Assembly (NCBI GenBank): GCA_017744715.1
Contig: JAGIAT010000001.1
Span: 186,001-250,000, forward strand
Direction: 5' to 3'
DNA length: 64,000 nt
Source of the DNA: Niabella sp.
Lineage (GTDB): Bacteria > Bacteroidota > Bacteroidia > Chitinophagales > Chitinophagaceae
Shown here: piece after piece, positions 1-7,982 of the stretch
How positions within the stretch are numbered: position 1 is the first letter of the stretch
Layout: each line of letters opens with the position of its first letter
Notes under the pieces: generated by a model
What the model saw: the letters and a program-made list of their open reading frames with translations, nothing else
What the model was told of the DNA's origin: nothing
Databases searched by the model: none
Translations under genes and position numbers: made by a program

Positions 1-1064
1 CCACCCACCATACCCCATACCCGTTCTTCGTCGGGCGTAACATGGATTTTTTCATATTTATCAATGGATCCGTCGCGCTGACAGAGATATCCTACATTAT
101 AAAGGCGGCCGTCTACCACTTCCGGCATACTGCCCGTTACAATATTTATATTATAGCTTACGGCCAGGGCTGCAAACCGGTCCCGTATAACGGTGGTGTA
201 TTTTGATACTTCCTTTACAGCGTCGGCCGCAGAAAGATGGTCGTATTCAGCCATCAGCGGAGCGTTAAAAAATTCGGGAAACACGGCAAAATCGCAGCGG
301 TAGCCGGAAACCGTGTCTACAAAGTATTCCACCTGGGTCATCATTTCCTCCAGGTTTTTATAAAGCCGCATCTGCCATTGTACCAGTCCCAGCCGTACCA
401 CACGCTTAAGCGGGAAGGCTTGCTCGCTCCGGTCTTCATAATAAATATTGTCCCATTTCAGCAGCACTCCATATTCATTCGACTGTACATCGCCAAGCAG
501 GTAATTTTTTATAATACGTACGGGGTGAAAATCATTGGAAAGCTGAAAGTCCAGCACCGGGTCATGCAGTTCTTTTTGTTTTACTTTCTGAATGTATTCG
601 CTGGGCGTCATCTCCTGGGCATATTTATAATACCCCGGTATCCGGCCGCCAAATACAATGCCTTTCAGGTTCAGGCGCTCTGCTAGTTCTTTCCGGTAAT
701 CGTATAAACGCCGTCCCAGACGCATACCGCGGAATTGCGGTTTGATGAACACATCGATACCATATAATATTTCGCCTTCCGGGTCGTGCGAGTTAAACGA
801 ATAGTTGCCGGTGATACTTTTATAATTGTGCCGGTTATTCACTTTTTTTTCGTCTACAATGATCGAAAGCGCGCAGGCCGCCATTACCCCGTTGATATAG
901 ATCACTACCTGGCCTTCAGGAAAAAGATTGATAAGCCGGTTGATCTGCGGCCGCTGCCAGTAACTTTCGGGCATGCTGGGATAGCAGGCGATCATGGTTT
1001 CCTTAAGCGCATCATACTGGTCTTTCTCAAGTGTTTTTATCTCGATATTGATCGGGTCTGTCAT
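1..1064 (-). CDS. GNAT acetyltransferase-carbon/nitrogen hydrolase fusion (3' end beyond window)
   Basis: I translated the reverse strand from an ATG at 1064; the frame stays open to the window edge, so the C-terminus is missing. Residues about 1-210 look like a GNAT acetyltransferase (acceptor region with PQFRGMRLGRRLYDYRKEL, the acetyl-CoA loop). From about residue 230 a nitrilase-superfamily domain begins (LVQWQMRLYKNLEEM). It shows the catalytic glutamate in FAVFPEFF and the catalytic lysine in YEKIHVTPDE; the nucleophilic cysteine would lie outside the window. Such two-domain proteins are known in Bacteroidota as bifunctional GNAT/carbon-nitrogen hydrolases with no firmly assigned substrate. 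It is probably a cytoplasmic amidase coupled to an acyltransferase. The forward-strand reading frames over this stretch are antisense shadows. Confidence 0.88.
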   Translation of the reverse strand, partial: MTDPINIEIKTLEKDQYDALKETMIACYPSMPESYWQRPQINRLINLFPEGQVVIYINGVMAACALSIIVDEKKVNNRHNYKSITGNYSFNSHDPEGEILYGIDVFIKPQFRGMRLGRRLYDYRKELAERLNLKGIVFGGRIPGYYKYAQEMTPSEYIQKVKQKELHDPVLDFQLSNDFHPVRIIKNYLLGDVQSNEYGVLLKWDNIYYEDRSEQAFPLKRVVRLGLVQWQMRLYKNLEEMMTQVEYFVDTVSGYRCDFAVFPEFFNAPLMAEYDHLSAADAVKEVSKYTTVIRDRFAALAVSYNINIVTGSMPEVVDGRLYNVGYLCQRDGSIDKYEKIHVTPDEERVWGMVG

Positions 1065-1176
1065 AGTAACAAATTTAATGCAAATAATCCGGCCGGGATA
1101 TATTGTATGAGTAGCCGGCAGCGGTTGTGTTAAGAGCCAAAATATTTTTTAATTTTTTATTTTCAACTTCATTAAG

Positions 1177-1226
1177 GCCGCAGATTCGCAGACCAGGGGC
1201 CTCCTGATAATCTGCGCATCAGCGGC
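1177..1226. repeat. Imperfect inverted repeat of the CGCAGAT family
   Basis: Arms at 1177-1192 (GCCGCAGATTCGCAGA) and 1210-1226 (ATCTGCGCATCAGCGGC) can pair with two mismatches. The sequence AATCTGCGCATCAGCGGC at 1209-1226 recurs exactly at 13280-13297, and its near-complement occurs three times at 24.06-24.41 kb. It is therefore a dispersed intergenic repeat. Its role is unknown. Confidence 0.6.
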
Positions 1227-1339
1227 TCTTTAAAATCCGGCAAAACGGAGCAGGCGTTTTTTCCATATGAATGCAATCGGTTGAGCAGCGGAGGTGCCGC
1301 GTTTCACAATATATTCGCAGATACAAAAAAATACGCTTT

Positions 1340-2617
1340 ATGAACCGTTCCGCGAAAGGATTGTTTGCAGGATTACTGCTTTTTTCCTCTGTTATCAATG
1401 CCCAGTCCATAACTGTTCCAACAGGGGGTAATTCCTGGGCATTGGAACGAACGGAAGAGGCTGTACAGATCCGCAACAACGGGGTAACCAACTGGACAAA
1501 GGTCAATGATGGCTTTACAACCTATATACGGGTTACACAACCCGGAACCCTTAAGGTATGGCTGGAAACCGGTGCGGTTACCGGCAGCCCGGAAATTGCG
1601 GTATCTCTGTTCAACAAGATCCGGAAGGCAACGCTGAAAGGGGCAGGTACTTCTTTTTATATCGGGGAATGGAACATAAAAGATAGTGGCTATATACCCA
1701 TTGTAGTGAAGGGTATAAAAAAAGAGGGCTGTTGTTTTCCGGATATAACGGCGCTGAAGCTGGAAGGCTCTGCGCTTACGGATAAGGCCAGTTATACAAA
1801 GAATAATGAAGGCGGCTTTTTTCATTGGGGAAGAAGAGGCCCTTCTGTACACATGGGGTACCAGCTGCCGCAAGATGTGGATGCCGAATGGTTTTATAAC
1901 GAAGTAACCGTACCTGAAGGCAATGATGTGATCGGCTCTTATTTTATGGCCAACGGTTTTGGCGAAGGCTATTTTGGAATGCAGGTGAACTCGGCCACCG
2001 AGCGCCGCATCCTGTTCTCTGTCTGGAGCCCTTATCAGACCGATGATCCCAAACAGATCCCGGAAGATCATAAGATCAAGATGCTGAAAAAAGGCGAAAG
2101 CGTTTATTCCGGTGAATTTGGCAATGAAGGATCGGGCGGGCAGAGCATCCTGCGGTATAACTGGAAAGCCGCTACAACGTATAAATTCCTGTTGCATGTG
2201 GTTCCGGATGGGGATAGTCATACCATTTATACCGCTTATTTTTATGATGGGGCAAAAAAAACCTGGTTGCTGGTGGCCAGCTTCCGGCGCCCGAAACTGG
2301 CCACGTACCTGAAGCGCCCGCATTCCTTTCTGGAAAACTTTAATCCCAACCAGGGCGACCTTGAGCGGCGCGTATTTTTTGGAAACCAGTGGGTGCGGGA
2401 TACCAAGGGCAACTGGCATGAGCTTACAAAAGCGCGCTTTACGGCCGATAATACGGCGCGCGTTGGTTATCGTAAAGACTATGCCGGCGGTGTAAAGGGA
2501 CAACAGTTTTACCTGCGGAATTGTGGGTTCTTTAATGACTTTGTGCCTTATGATACCATGATTGAGCGGCAACCCACGGGTAAGGCGCCACAGGTTGATT
2601 TGAATACATTGCCCTAA
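1340..2617 (+). CDS. Secreted DUF5077/DUF3472 domain protein
   Basis: This 425-residue protein has an N-terminal signal peptide (MNRSAKGLFAGLLLFSSVINAQ). I chose the ATG at 1340 because it places the hydrophobic segment at the very N-terminus; the upstream in-frame ATG at 1271 would add 23 charged residues. Residues about 25-150 look like DUF5077, a beta-sandwich thought to bind carbohydrate. The rest (from EGGFFHWGRRGPSVHMGY) matches DUF3472. Such proteins are periplasmic or surface proteins common in Bacteroidota polysaccharide-rich loci, with no enzyme activity that I know of. A hairpin terminator follows at 2640-2670, so it appears to be a single-gene unit. A long reverse-strand frame across it is a shadow. 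Confidence 0.8.
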   Translation: MNRSAKGLFAGLLLFSSVINAQSITVPTGGNSWALERTEEAVQIRNNGVTNWTKVNDGFTTYIRVTQPGTLKVWLETGAVTGSPEIAVSLFNKIRKATLKGAGTSFYIGEWNIKDSGYIPIVVKGIKKEGCCFPDITALKLEGSALTDKASYTKNNEGGFFHWGRRGPSVHMGYQLPQDVDAEWFYNEVTVPEGNDVIGSYFMANGFGEGYFGMQVNSATERRILFSVWSPYQTDDPKQIPEDHKIKMLKKGESVYSGEFGNEGSGGQSILRYNWKAATTYKFLLHVVPDGDSHTIYTAYFYDGAKKTWLLVASFRRPKLATYLKRPHSFLENFNPNQGDLERRVFFGNQWVRDTKGNWHELTKARFTADNTARVGYRKDYAGGVKGQQFYLRNCGFFNDFVPYDTMIERQPTGKAPQVDLNTLP

Positions 2618-2639
2618 AGCGGATCTTATCTTTTTATCA

Positions 2640-2670
2640 GGCCATCTCCTTTATGGGGGTGGCCTTTTTT
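2640..2670 (+). terminator. Intrinsic terminator after the DUF3472 gene
   Basis: A stem begins GGCCA (2640-2644) and closes TGGCC (2660-2664), with further G-C and G-U pairs towards the loop, followed by six T residues (2665-2670). It lies 23 bp past the stop codon and separates this gene from the riboswitch locus. Confidence 0.85.
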
Positions 2671-2766
2671 ATGCCATATGCCCGGCCGATACCTGCGGAT
2701 GATGCTGTTCAAATAAACAACAGTTCTGCCCGTCATCAATAGTCTACCTTTTTTGTAGAAATTTAT

Positions 2767-2797
2767 TTTGCTGATAATATTTTAGCAATTACCTTTG
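2767..2797 (+). promoter_or_regulatory. Bacteroidota sigma-A promoter for the riboswitch-SusCD operon
   Basis: TTTG at 2767-2770 (the -33 element) is separated by 19 bp from TACCTTTG at 2790-2797 (the -7 element). This is a full match to the Bacteroidota consensus TTTG-N17-20-TAnnTTTG. Transcription should start a few bases before the SAM riboswitch, which begins at 2815. Confidence 0.85.
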
Positions 2798-2814
2798 CCC
2801 TGTCTTAACAGGCA

Positions 2815-2909
2815 ACTTATCAAGAAAGACTGAGGGAAATGGCCCGGGGAAGTCTTAGCAACCACCATCAAGGAGCGGTGCTACATCCATCCAAAAAGGA
2901 AAGATAAGT
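2815..2909 (+). ncRNA. SAM-I (S-box) riboswitch
   Basis: The aptamer carries the conserved S-box elements in order. P1 is ACTTATC (2815-2821) with GATAAGT (2903-2909). AAGA precedes P2, which is AGAC paired with GTCT. Then come the invariant GAGGGA and GGCCC, the GCAACC joint, a P3 stem closed by GGTGC, then CTACATCC and the P4 arm TCC/GGA. It lies just downstream of a consensus promoter and about 310 bp before the SusC start. SAM-I riboswitches generally repress sulfur amino acid genes when SAM is high, so the downstream transport operon is probably in the methionine/cysteine regulon (inference). Confidence 0.95.
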
Positions 2910-2957
2910 GAGTCGTCAATGTTCCCTGCATTGTCCGCTATTCACGATTTTCTTTCC
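2898..2957 (+). promoter_or_regulatory. Candidate expression platform: anti-P1 pairing
   Basis: GGAAAGA (2898-2904), which overlaps the 3' strand of P4/P1, can pair with TCTTTCC (2951-2957). GTGA (2908-2911) can pair with TCAC (2942-2945). This structure would exclude P1, as expected for a switch conformation. No uninterrupted U-run follows immediately (a short one comes at about 2966-2970), so whether it acts on transcription or translation is unclear. Confidence 0.4.
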
Positions 2958-2988
2958 ATAACAAGTTTTTAAACGGCAATTTTTGAAC

Positions 2989-3111
2989 ATGAACACAAAA
3001 ATGCAATCGTCGGGGTATGACCATGCGTCGCCCAATTGCCGGCAGATGAACTGTCGTAACATACAACCGCTGCAACTTCTTACGATGAGGCTGGCGTGTT
3101 GTTGCTGTTGA
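2989..3111 (+). CDS. Putative poly-cysteine leader peptide (40 aa)
   Basis: A short frame lies between the SAM riboswitch and susC: ATG at 2989, TGA at 3109-3111. It encodes 40 residues and ends in MRLACCCC, with cysteine codons TGT TGT TGC TGT directly before the stop. Cysteines also occur at residues 17 and 22 and methionines at 1, 5, 20 and 33, so one quarter of the residues contain sulfur. An internal ATG at 3085 would give an eight-residue version. It has no signal peptide or domain. The terminal cysteine run resembles the cysteine-responsive leader peptides described upstream of sulfur genes in actinobacteria. I infer a translation-dependent sensor of Cys-tRNA; the peptide is too short for most gene finders. 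Confidence 0.6.
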   Translation: MNTKMQSSGYDHASPNCRQMNCRNIQPLQLLTMRLACCCC

Positions 3112-3217
3112 TCTTAACTCCTTATTTCATTTCAGTTTTAATGAACGGTCCGGAGCCGAACGGGATCCCTATGCTTTGGCCATAACCATCCGAATACTTT
3201 TAAAATAGCATGTAACA

Positions 3218-6200
3218 ATGAACCAATTTCTAAAAAGACTCATTTATGCAGCGCTCGTTTTTTCCCCCCTGCTGGGAGCCGCACAGCCGGCAACGATTAC
3301 GGGCACCGTACAGGAACTTCAGACAGGGACCCCGCTGGCGGGCGTAACGGTAGAAGTTTCCGGTACCAACCGGCGTGTACTCACCGGTGAACAGGGACAG
3401 TTTTCTATAGCAGCGGGGCCGCATGCAACGCTGCTTTTTTCCTATGTGGGATATGCCAACCGCCAGGTAAATACAGATACCATACAGGGAAACCTGCAGG
3501 TGCAGCTGCAAAGTTCCAATACGGCGCTCGACGAAGTAGTGGTGACGGCGCTGGGTGTTTCCAAGGCTAAAAAATCACTCGGTTATGCCACGCAGGAGTT
3601 AAAGGCAAAGGATATTTCCGAAGCACGGGAAACCAATATCGTAAATGCCATGGCCGGGAAGATCGCCGGTGTGCGCATTACCAATACACAGGGAGATATG
3701 GGATCCTCGCGGATCGTGATACGGGGTGAAACTTCCATTGCCGGAAATAATCAACCGCTTTTTGTGGTAGATGGTATTCCAGTGGACAACTCACAACTGG
3801 GTGCCGGGGGTTCGCGGGATTTCCGCAATGCCATTGCGGATCTGAACCCGGAAGATATTGAAACCATCAGTGTGCTGAAGGGCCCCAATGCGGCAGCGCT
3901 TTACGGATCGAGGGCTGCACAGGGCGTTGTGCTGATCAAAACAAAAACCGGAAGAAGCAAAAAGGGCCTGGGAGTAACGCTGAACTCGAATGTGAATATC
4001 GCCAAACTGCTGATTCTGCCGGAATACCAGAATGTTTTCGGGCAAGGATCGGAAGGGAAGTTCAGTTATGTAGATGGCAAGGGTGGTGGCACAAATGATG
4101 GGGTGGATGAAAGCTGGGGGCCGAAGCTGGATGGGCGCCTGATCCCGCAATTCTATTCCAATGGTCAACCGGTACCCTTTGTGGCGCATCCCAATAACGT
4201 GCGGGATTATTTCCGGACCGGCGTTACCTACAGCAATGGTATTGCGCTGGCAAACGCGGGCGATAATTACGATTACCGGATTTCTTACAACAATGAAAAA
4301 CAACTGGGCGTGGTACCCAACAGTGAGGCCAAAAAAGACAATGTATCTTTTAATGCCAACTACAATGTTACGCCCAAATTAAAAGTAGGCGTAAATGCCA
4401 ATTATGTAGTGAATGATGCACCCAACCTTCCGGGGGCAGGCGGTAAACGGGCTACCAGCACCATGCTGCAGTTTACCTGGTTTGGCCGCCAGGTGGATAT
4501 CGGCCAGCTGAAAAATTACAAAGATGCCAACGGCAACGGCATTAACTGGAACAACAGCTATTACAGCAACCCCTACTGGATCGCGTATGAAAATACCGTG
4601 AGCCAGCGCCGGAACCGCATCATCGGGAATGTGAACATCAACTATACGATCCTTGACGGTTTAAGCGCCAATTTTCGTACCGGTACCGATTATTATAACG
4701 ACCGCCGCAAGTTAAAAATAGCGTATGGTACCAATGGTACCCCTTTCGGCTCTTATGAAGAAGATGCATTCGCTGTAAATGAAAATAATACCGAGGCTAC
4801 GTTGCGCTACAATAAAAATCTCAACAGTAGCTTTAGCCTGGATGCGTTGGCCGGCTGGAACGTTCGTACGAAAGTATATGAGGAAAACATACAGCAGGCA
4901 CCGCGTTTGGCGGTACCGGCTGTATATACACTGGCCAACTCCAGGGACCCGCTGGTTTCTTCCAACTTTTATTCGAAACTAAAAACCTATAGTGCGTTTG
5001 CTTCGGCACAGCTGGGATATAAAAATTTTGCTTTTGTAAACCTTACAGCGCGTAACGACTGGTCTTCTACGTTGCCGGAACAGAATCTTTCCTATTTCTA
5101 TCCTTCGGTAAACGCCAGCCTGGTGTTAACCGAAGCGCTGGATATTAAAAATAATACGCTTAGTTATTTAAAACTAAGAGGCGGCTGGTCAAAAGTAGGT
5201 AGTTCGGCAGATCCCTACCAGCTGATTAATATTTTTAATTTCAATGCGCCCTTTTTAAGCAGCCCGCAACTGGTGACTTCCGGAGTGGATCTGAACCCCA
5301 ACCTGAAATCGGAAAGTACCAGTTCCACAGAAGCCGGACTGGAAGCGGCGTTCTTTCATAACCGCGTGCGCCTGGATCTGAGTGTATACAATACCAATAG
5401 CATCGACCAGATCCTGAAAGTGGATGTAACAGCAGCAACAGGATACAATCAAAAACTGATGAACGCCGGAAAAATCAATAACAAGGGCATTGAAGTGCAG
5501 TTGGGTGTCATTCCTGTAAAGAATAATGACTTTCAGTGGAATGTCGACTTAAACTATGCGGCTAACAGAAGCCGCGTACTGATCCTGGATTATGAAAAGC
5601 GCCTGCAGAATTATGTACTGGGATCGTACCGCAGTGTGCAGGTGCTGGCTTCCGTTGGAAAGCCCTATGGTACCTTATTCGGCAATGCATACTTAAGAGA
5701 TGCGCAGGGCAATATTGTGGTAAACAACAGCGGTATTCCGCTGGCGGATCCGAATAAAAAAGTGCTGGGCAAATTTACGCCCGACTGGGTAGGGGGCATC
5801 AGCAATAGTTTTTCTTATAAAAACTTCAGCCTTTCCTTCCTGGTAGATGCCAGCATCGGCGGCTCGCTGTTTGCGGGAACCAACTCCACCGGCAGTTACA
5901 CAGGGGTACTGGCGCTTACGCTTCCGGGCCGGGATGCAGCGCACGGAGGACTTAGCTATTACTATCCGGGCAATGATAAGAAGAACGGTACAAGGGCCGG
6001 AGCCAGCGCACCAAACGGAGAAACCGTGTATGATGATGGGATGATCTTTAACGGGGTAACCGCCGACGGCAAGAAGAATGCAACCATCATTCCGGCATCC
6101 CAGTATTATAAGGCTTCCCGGAGTATTGAAGAAGAATACGTGTATGATGCTTCTTATGTAAAGCTGCGGGAAGTGAAGCTGGGGTATAACCTGCCGGTAC

Positions 6201-6391
6201 AGTGGATCCGTAAGATCGGTTTTCAGGGCGCCTCCTTTTCGGTGGTAGGCCGTAACCTCTGGATCATTCATAAAAAGGTGCCCAATATCGATCCTGAAGT
6301 GGCCTTTAACACCGGCAACGCTCAGGGGCTGGAAGACCTGACGCTTCCCACGGTGCGGAATATCGGATTTAACCTGAACCTTAAATTTTAA
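3218..6391 (+). CDS. SusC/RagA-family TonB-dependent transporter (riboswitch-linked)
   Basis: This 1,057-residue outer-membrane active transporter has a signal peptide (MNQFLKRLIYAALVFSPLLGAAQ) and a carboxypeptidase-regulatory-like beta-sandwich at about residues 26-105. It continues with the SusC hallmark DEVVVTALGVSK, a plug domain (VRITNTQGDMGSSRIVIRG through VLKGPNAAALYGSRAAQG) and a C-terminal 22-strand barrel ending in NLKF. It partners with the SusD-like lipoprotein whose start lies 1 bp after its stop. SusCD pairs import large or bulky substrates using TonB energy. Its position behind a SAM-I riboswitch and a poly-cysteine frame points to a sulfur-containing substrate rather than a plain glycan; this is inference, as the barrel sequence does not reveal the substrate. 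There is no anti-sigma-interacting N-terminal extension. Confidence 0.95.
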   Translation: MNQFLKRLIYAALVFSPLLGAAQPATITGTVQELQTGTPLAGVTVEVSGTNRRVLTGEQGQFSIAAGPHATLLFSYVGYANRQVNTDTIQGNLQVQLQSSNTALDEVVVTALGVSKAKKSLGYATQELKAKDISEARETNIVNAMAGKIAGVRITNTQGDMGSSRIVIRGETSIAGNNQPLFVVDGIPVDNSQLGAGGSRDFRNAIADLNPEDIETISVLKGPNAAALYGSRAAQGVVLIKTKTGRSKKGLGVTLNSNVNIAKLLILPEYQNVFGQGSEGKFSYVDGKGGGTNDGVDESWGPKLDGRLIPQFYSNGQPVPFVAHPNNVRDYFRTGVTYSNGIALANAGDNYDYRISYNNEKQLGVVPNSEAKKDNVSFNANYNVTPKLKVGVNANYVVNDAPNLPGAGGKRATSTMLQFTWFGRQVDIGQLKNYKDANGNGINWNNSYYSNPYWIAYENTVSQRRNRIIGNVNINYTILDGLSANFRTGTDYYNDRRKLKIAYGTNGTPFGSYEEDAFAVNENNTEATLRYNKNLNSSFSLDALAGWNVRTKVYEENIQQAPRLAVPAVYTLANSRDPLVSSNFYSKLKTYSAFASAQLGYKNFAFVNLTARNDWSSTLPEQNLSYFYPSVNASLVLTEALDIKNNTLSYLKLRGGWSKVGSSADPYQLINIFNFNAPFLSSPQLVTSGVDLNPNLKSESTSSTEAGLEAAFFHNRVRLDLSVYNTNSIDQILKVDVTAATGYNQKLMNAGKINNKGIEVQLGVIPVKNNDFQWNVDLNYAANRSRVLILDYEKRLQNYVLGSYRSVQVLASVGKPYGTLFGNAYLRDAQGNIVVNNSGIPLADPNKKVLGKFTPDWVGGISNSFSYKNFSLSFLVDASIGGSLFAGTNSTGSYTGVLALTLPGRDAAHGGLSYYYPGNDKKNGTRAGASAPNGETVYDDGMIFNGVTADGKKNATIIPASQYYKASRSIEEEYVYDASYVKLREVKLGYNLPVQWIRKIGFQGASFSVVGRNLWIIHKKVPNIDPEVAFNTGNAQGLEDLTLPTVRNIGFNLNLKF

Positions 6392-6392
6392 A

Positions 6393-7844
6393 ATGGCAGT
6401 CATGTATAAAAATATATTCAAACTATTTGTAGTCCTTATTACGCTTTCTTTTACTGCCTGCAAAAAAAACCTGGCGGAAATCAACCGGAACCCCAATGCG
6501 GTGGAAGATCCGCAGCCGGATTATTTGTTAACGGCAGCCGAAAAAATTGCGGCCGATACCTACTGGGGGACAGATAATAATTTCAACTCAAGCCTGCTCA
6601 TCATTCAGCACTGGGCCAAAATCCAGTACACAGAACCGGACCGCTATATCTTCAGCAACAGCAGTTTTACCTCGCTTTGGAATACCGGTTATGCGCAGGT
6701 GATCACCAACCTGAATACGATTATCCAGTTTCCGGATGAAAAAGCCAATGCCAACTATAAAGCCGTTGCTACCATTCTGCGATCCTGGATATTCCAGCTG
6801 TTGACGGATGCATACGGAGCCATTCCCTATAAAGAATCCGGCAAAATAAAACAGACCCTTACACCGGTATATGATTCGCAAAAGGATGTGTACTTTGGTT
6901 TGCTGGATGAACTGAAGTCGGCCGCAGCCGCATTGAATCCCGCCGCCGGCAGTGTTGCCGGGGATGTGTTGTACGGAGGCGGTTTAGCCAGCTGGAAAAA
7001 ATTTGCGGGGGCGCTCCGGCTGCGCATTGCGCTGCGTATAGCGGACCGGGAGCCGGAAAAGGCAAAACAGGTGATCAGCGAAGTAACCGCCGACCCTTCT
7101 TTGCTGATCAGCAGCAACGCGGAAATTGCACAACAGGTGTATGATAAGCCACCCCTGCAAAATCCCGTGGCTGCCTGGTTTTCTACCAGGGATGATTACC
7201 GGGTGGGAAAGACGATCATCGATAAATTATATGCGTTAAATGATCCACGCCTGGCCGTATTTGCAGATAAACCCACAGATCCTACTGTTACCAGCTATGT
7301 AGGTGTACCCAGTGGACTCACCAACAGCGATGCCAATAATCTTGGATTTGCCAAAACATCCAAACCGGGTTTAACGTTTTTCCGGTCGGATGCCAATCCC
7401 GCGGTGATTATAAGCTATGCAGAGGTATTGTTTGCAAAAGCCGAAGCGGTAGCGCGGGGCCTGTTAACCGGCGATGCGGCGGACTTATACAAACAGGCCA
7501 TAACGGCGTCATTCAATCAATACCAGATCAAGGATAATACGGTGATCAGCAATTATCTTAACCAGCCATCAGTAGCCTACAACCCGGCGAACTATAAAAA
7601 GTCCATTGGTGAGCAGAAGTGGATCGCATTATACGGTCAGGGATTGGAAGCCTTTGCCGAATGGCGCCGGTTAGATTACCCGCAATTGACGGCAGGCGCA
7701 TCCGGGGTACTGGATGGAAAGATCCCGGTGCGGTTCATTTACCCGGGTACCGAGCAATCGCTCAACGGGAATAATTATAAAGCCGCGGTAGCCGCCCAGG
7801 GAACAGATAACCTGCTGACGAAGCTGTGGTTTGATGTAAACTGA
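6393..7844 (+). CDS. SusD/RagB-family substrate-binding outer-membrane lipoprotein
   Basis: This protein of about 480 residues has a lipoprotein signal peptide ending at the lipobox FTAC (cysteine of TACKKN). It belongs to the shorter SusD-like branch that begins NRNPNAVEDPQPDYLLT and ends with the EWRRLDYP and AEWRR-type helices. An in-frame ATG at 6402 (MYKNIFK) is an equally good start. It forms the lid over the SusC barrel and captures substrate at the cell surface. The 1-bp gap to susC implies co-transcription and translational coupling. This branch often accompanies transporters for peptides or small molecules as well as glycans, which fits the sulfur regulation of the locus. Confidence 0.93.
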   Translation: MAVMYKNIFKLFVVLITLSFTACKKNLAEINRNPNAVEDPQPDYLLTAAEKIAADTYWGTDNNFNSSLLIIQHWAKIQYTEPDRYIFSNSSFTSLWNTGYAQVITNLNTIIQFPDEKANANYKAVATILRSWIFQLLTDAYGAIPYKESGKIKQTLTPVYDSQKDVYFGLLDELKSAAAALNPAAGSVAGDVLYGGGLASWKKFAGALRLRIALRIADREPEKAKQVISEVTADPSLLISSNAEIAQQVYDKPPLQNPVAAWFSTRDDYRVGKTIIDKLYALNDPRLAVFADKPTDPTVTSYVGVPSGLTNSDANNLGFAKTSKPGLTFFRSDANPAVIISYAEVLFAKAEAVARGLLTGDAADLYKQAITASFNQYQIKDNTVISNYLNQPSVAYNPANYKKSIGEQKWIALYGQGLEAFAEWRRLDYPQLTAGASGVLDGKIPVRFIYPGTEQSLNGNNYKAAVAAQGTDNLLTKLWFDVN

Positions 7845-7982
7845 TGTTTATATGGTTTGGCCACAAAACACTGAAGCGCTGCTTTTGTATTTCTGTGGCA
7901 ACGTTCTGTAACCCAGCAAATGCAACGGCCTGGCGAACTTTGCGTTAAAGATTTTTGTTTTATTTCAACAGATTTTAAGATC

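Noticed and set aside
1373..2572. 399-residue reverse-strand reading frame
   Set aside because: It lies fully antisense to the DUF3472 gene, which has a signal peptide and recognisable domains; the reverse product has no domain and unusual composition.
3112..3217. Classical attenuator terminator between the poly-cysteine frame and susC
   Set aside because: Only weak short stems (for example CGG-TCCGGAG-CCG near 3145) and no T-run are present, so a transcriptional attenuator here is not supported; other mechanisms remain possible.
5693..6496. 267-residue reverse-strand reading frame
   Set aside because: Antisense to the SusC barrel and the start of SusD; no recognisable protein features.
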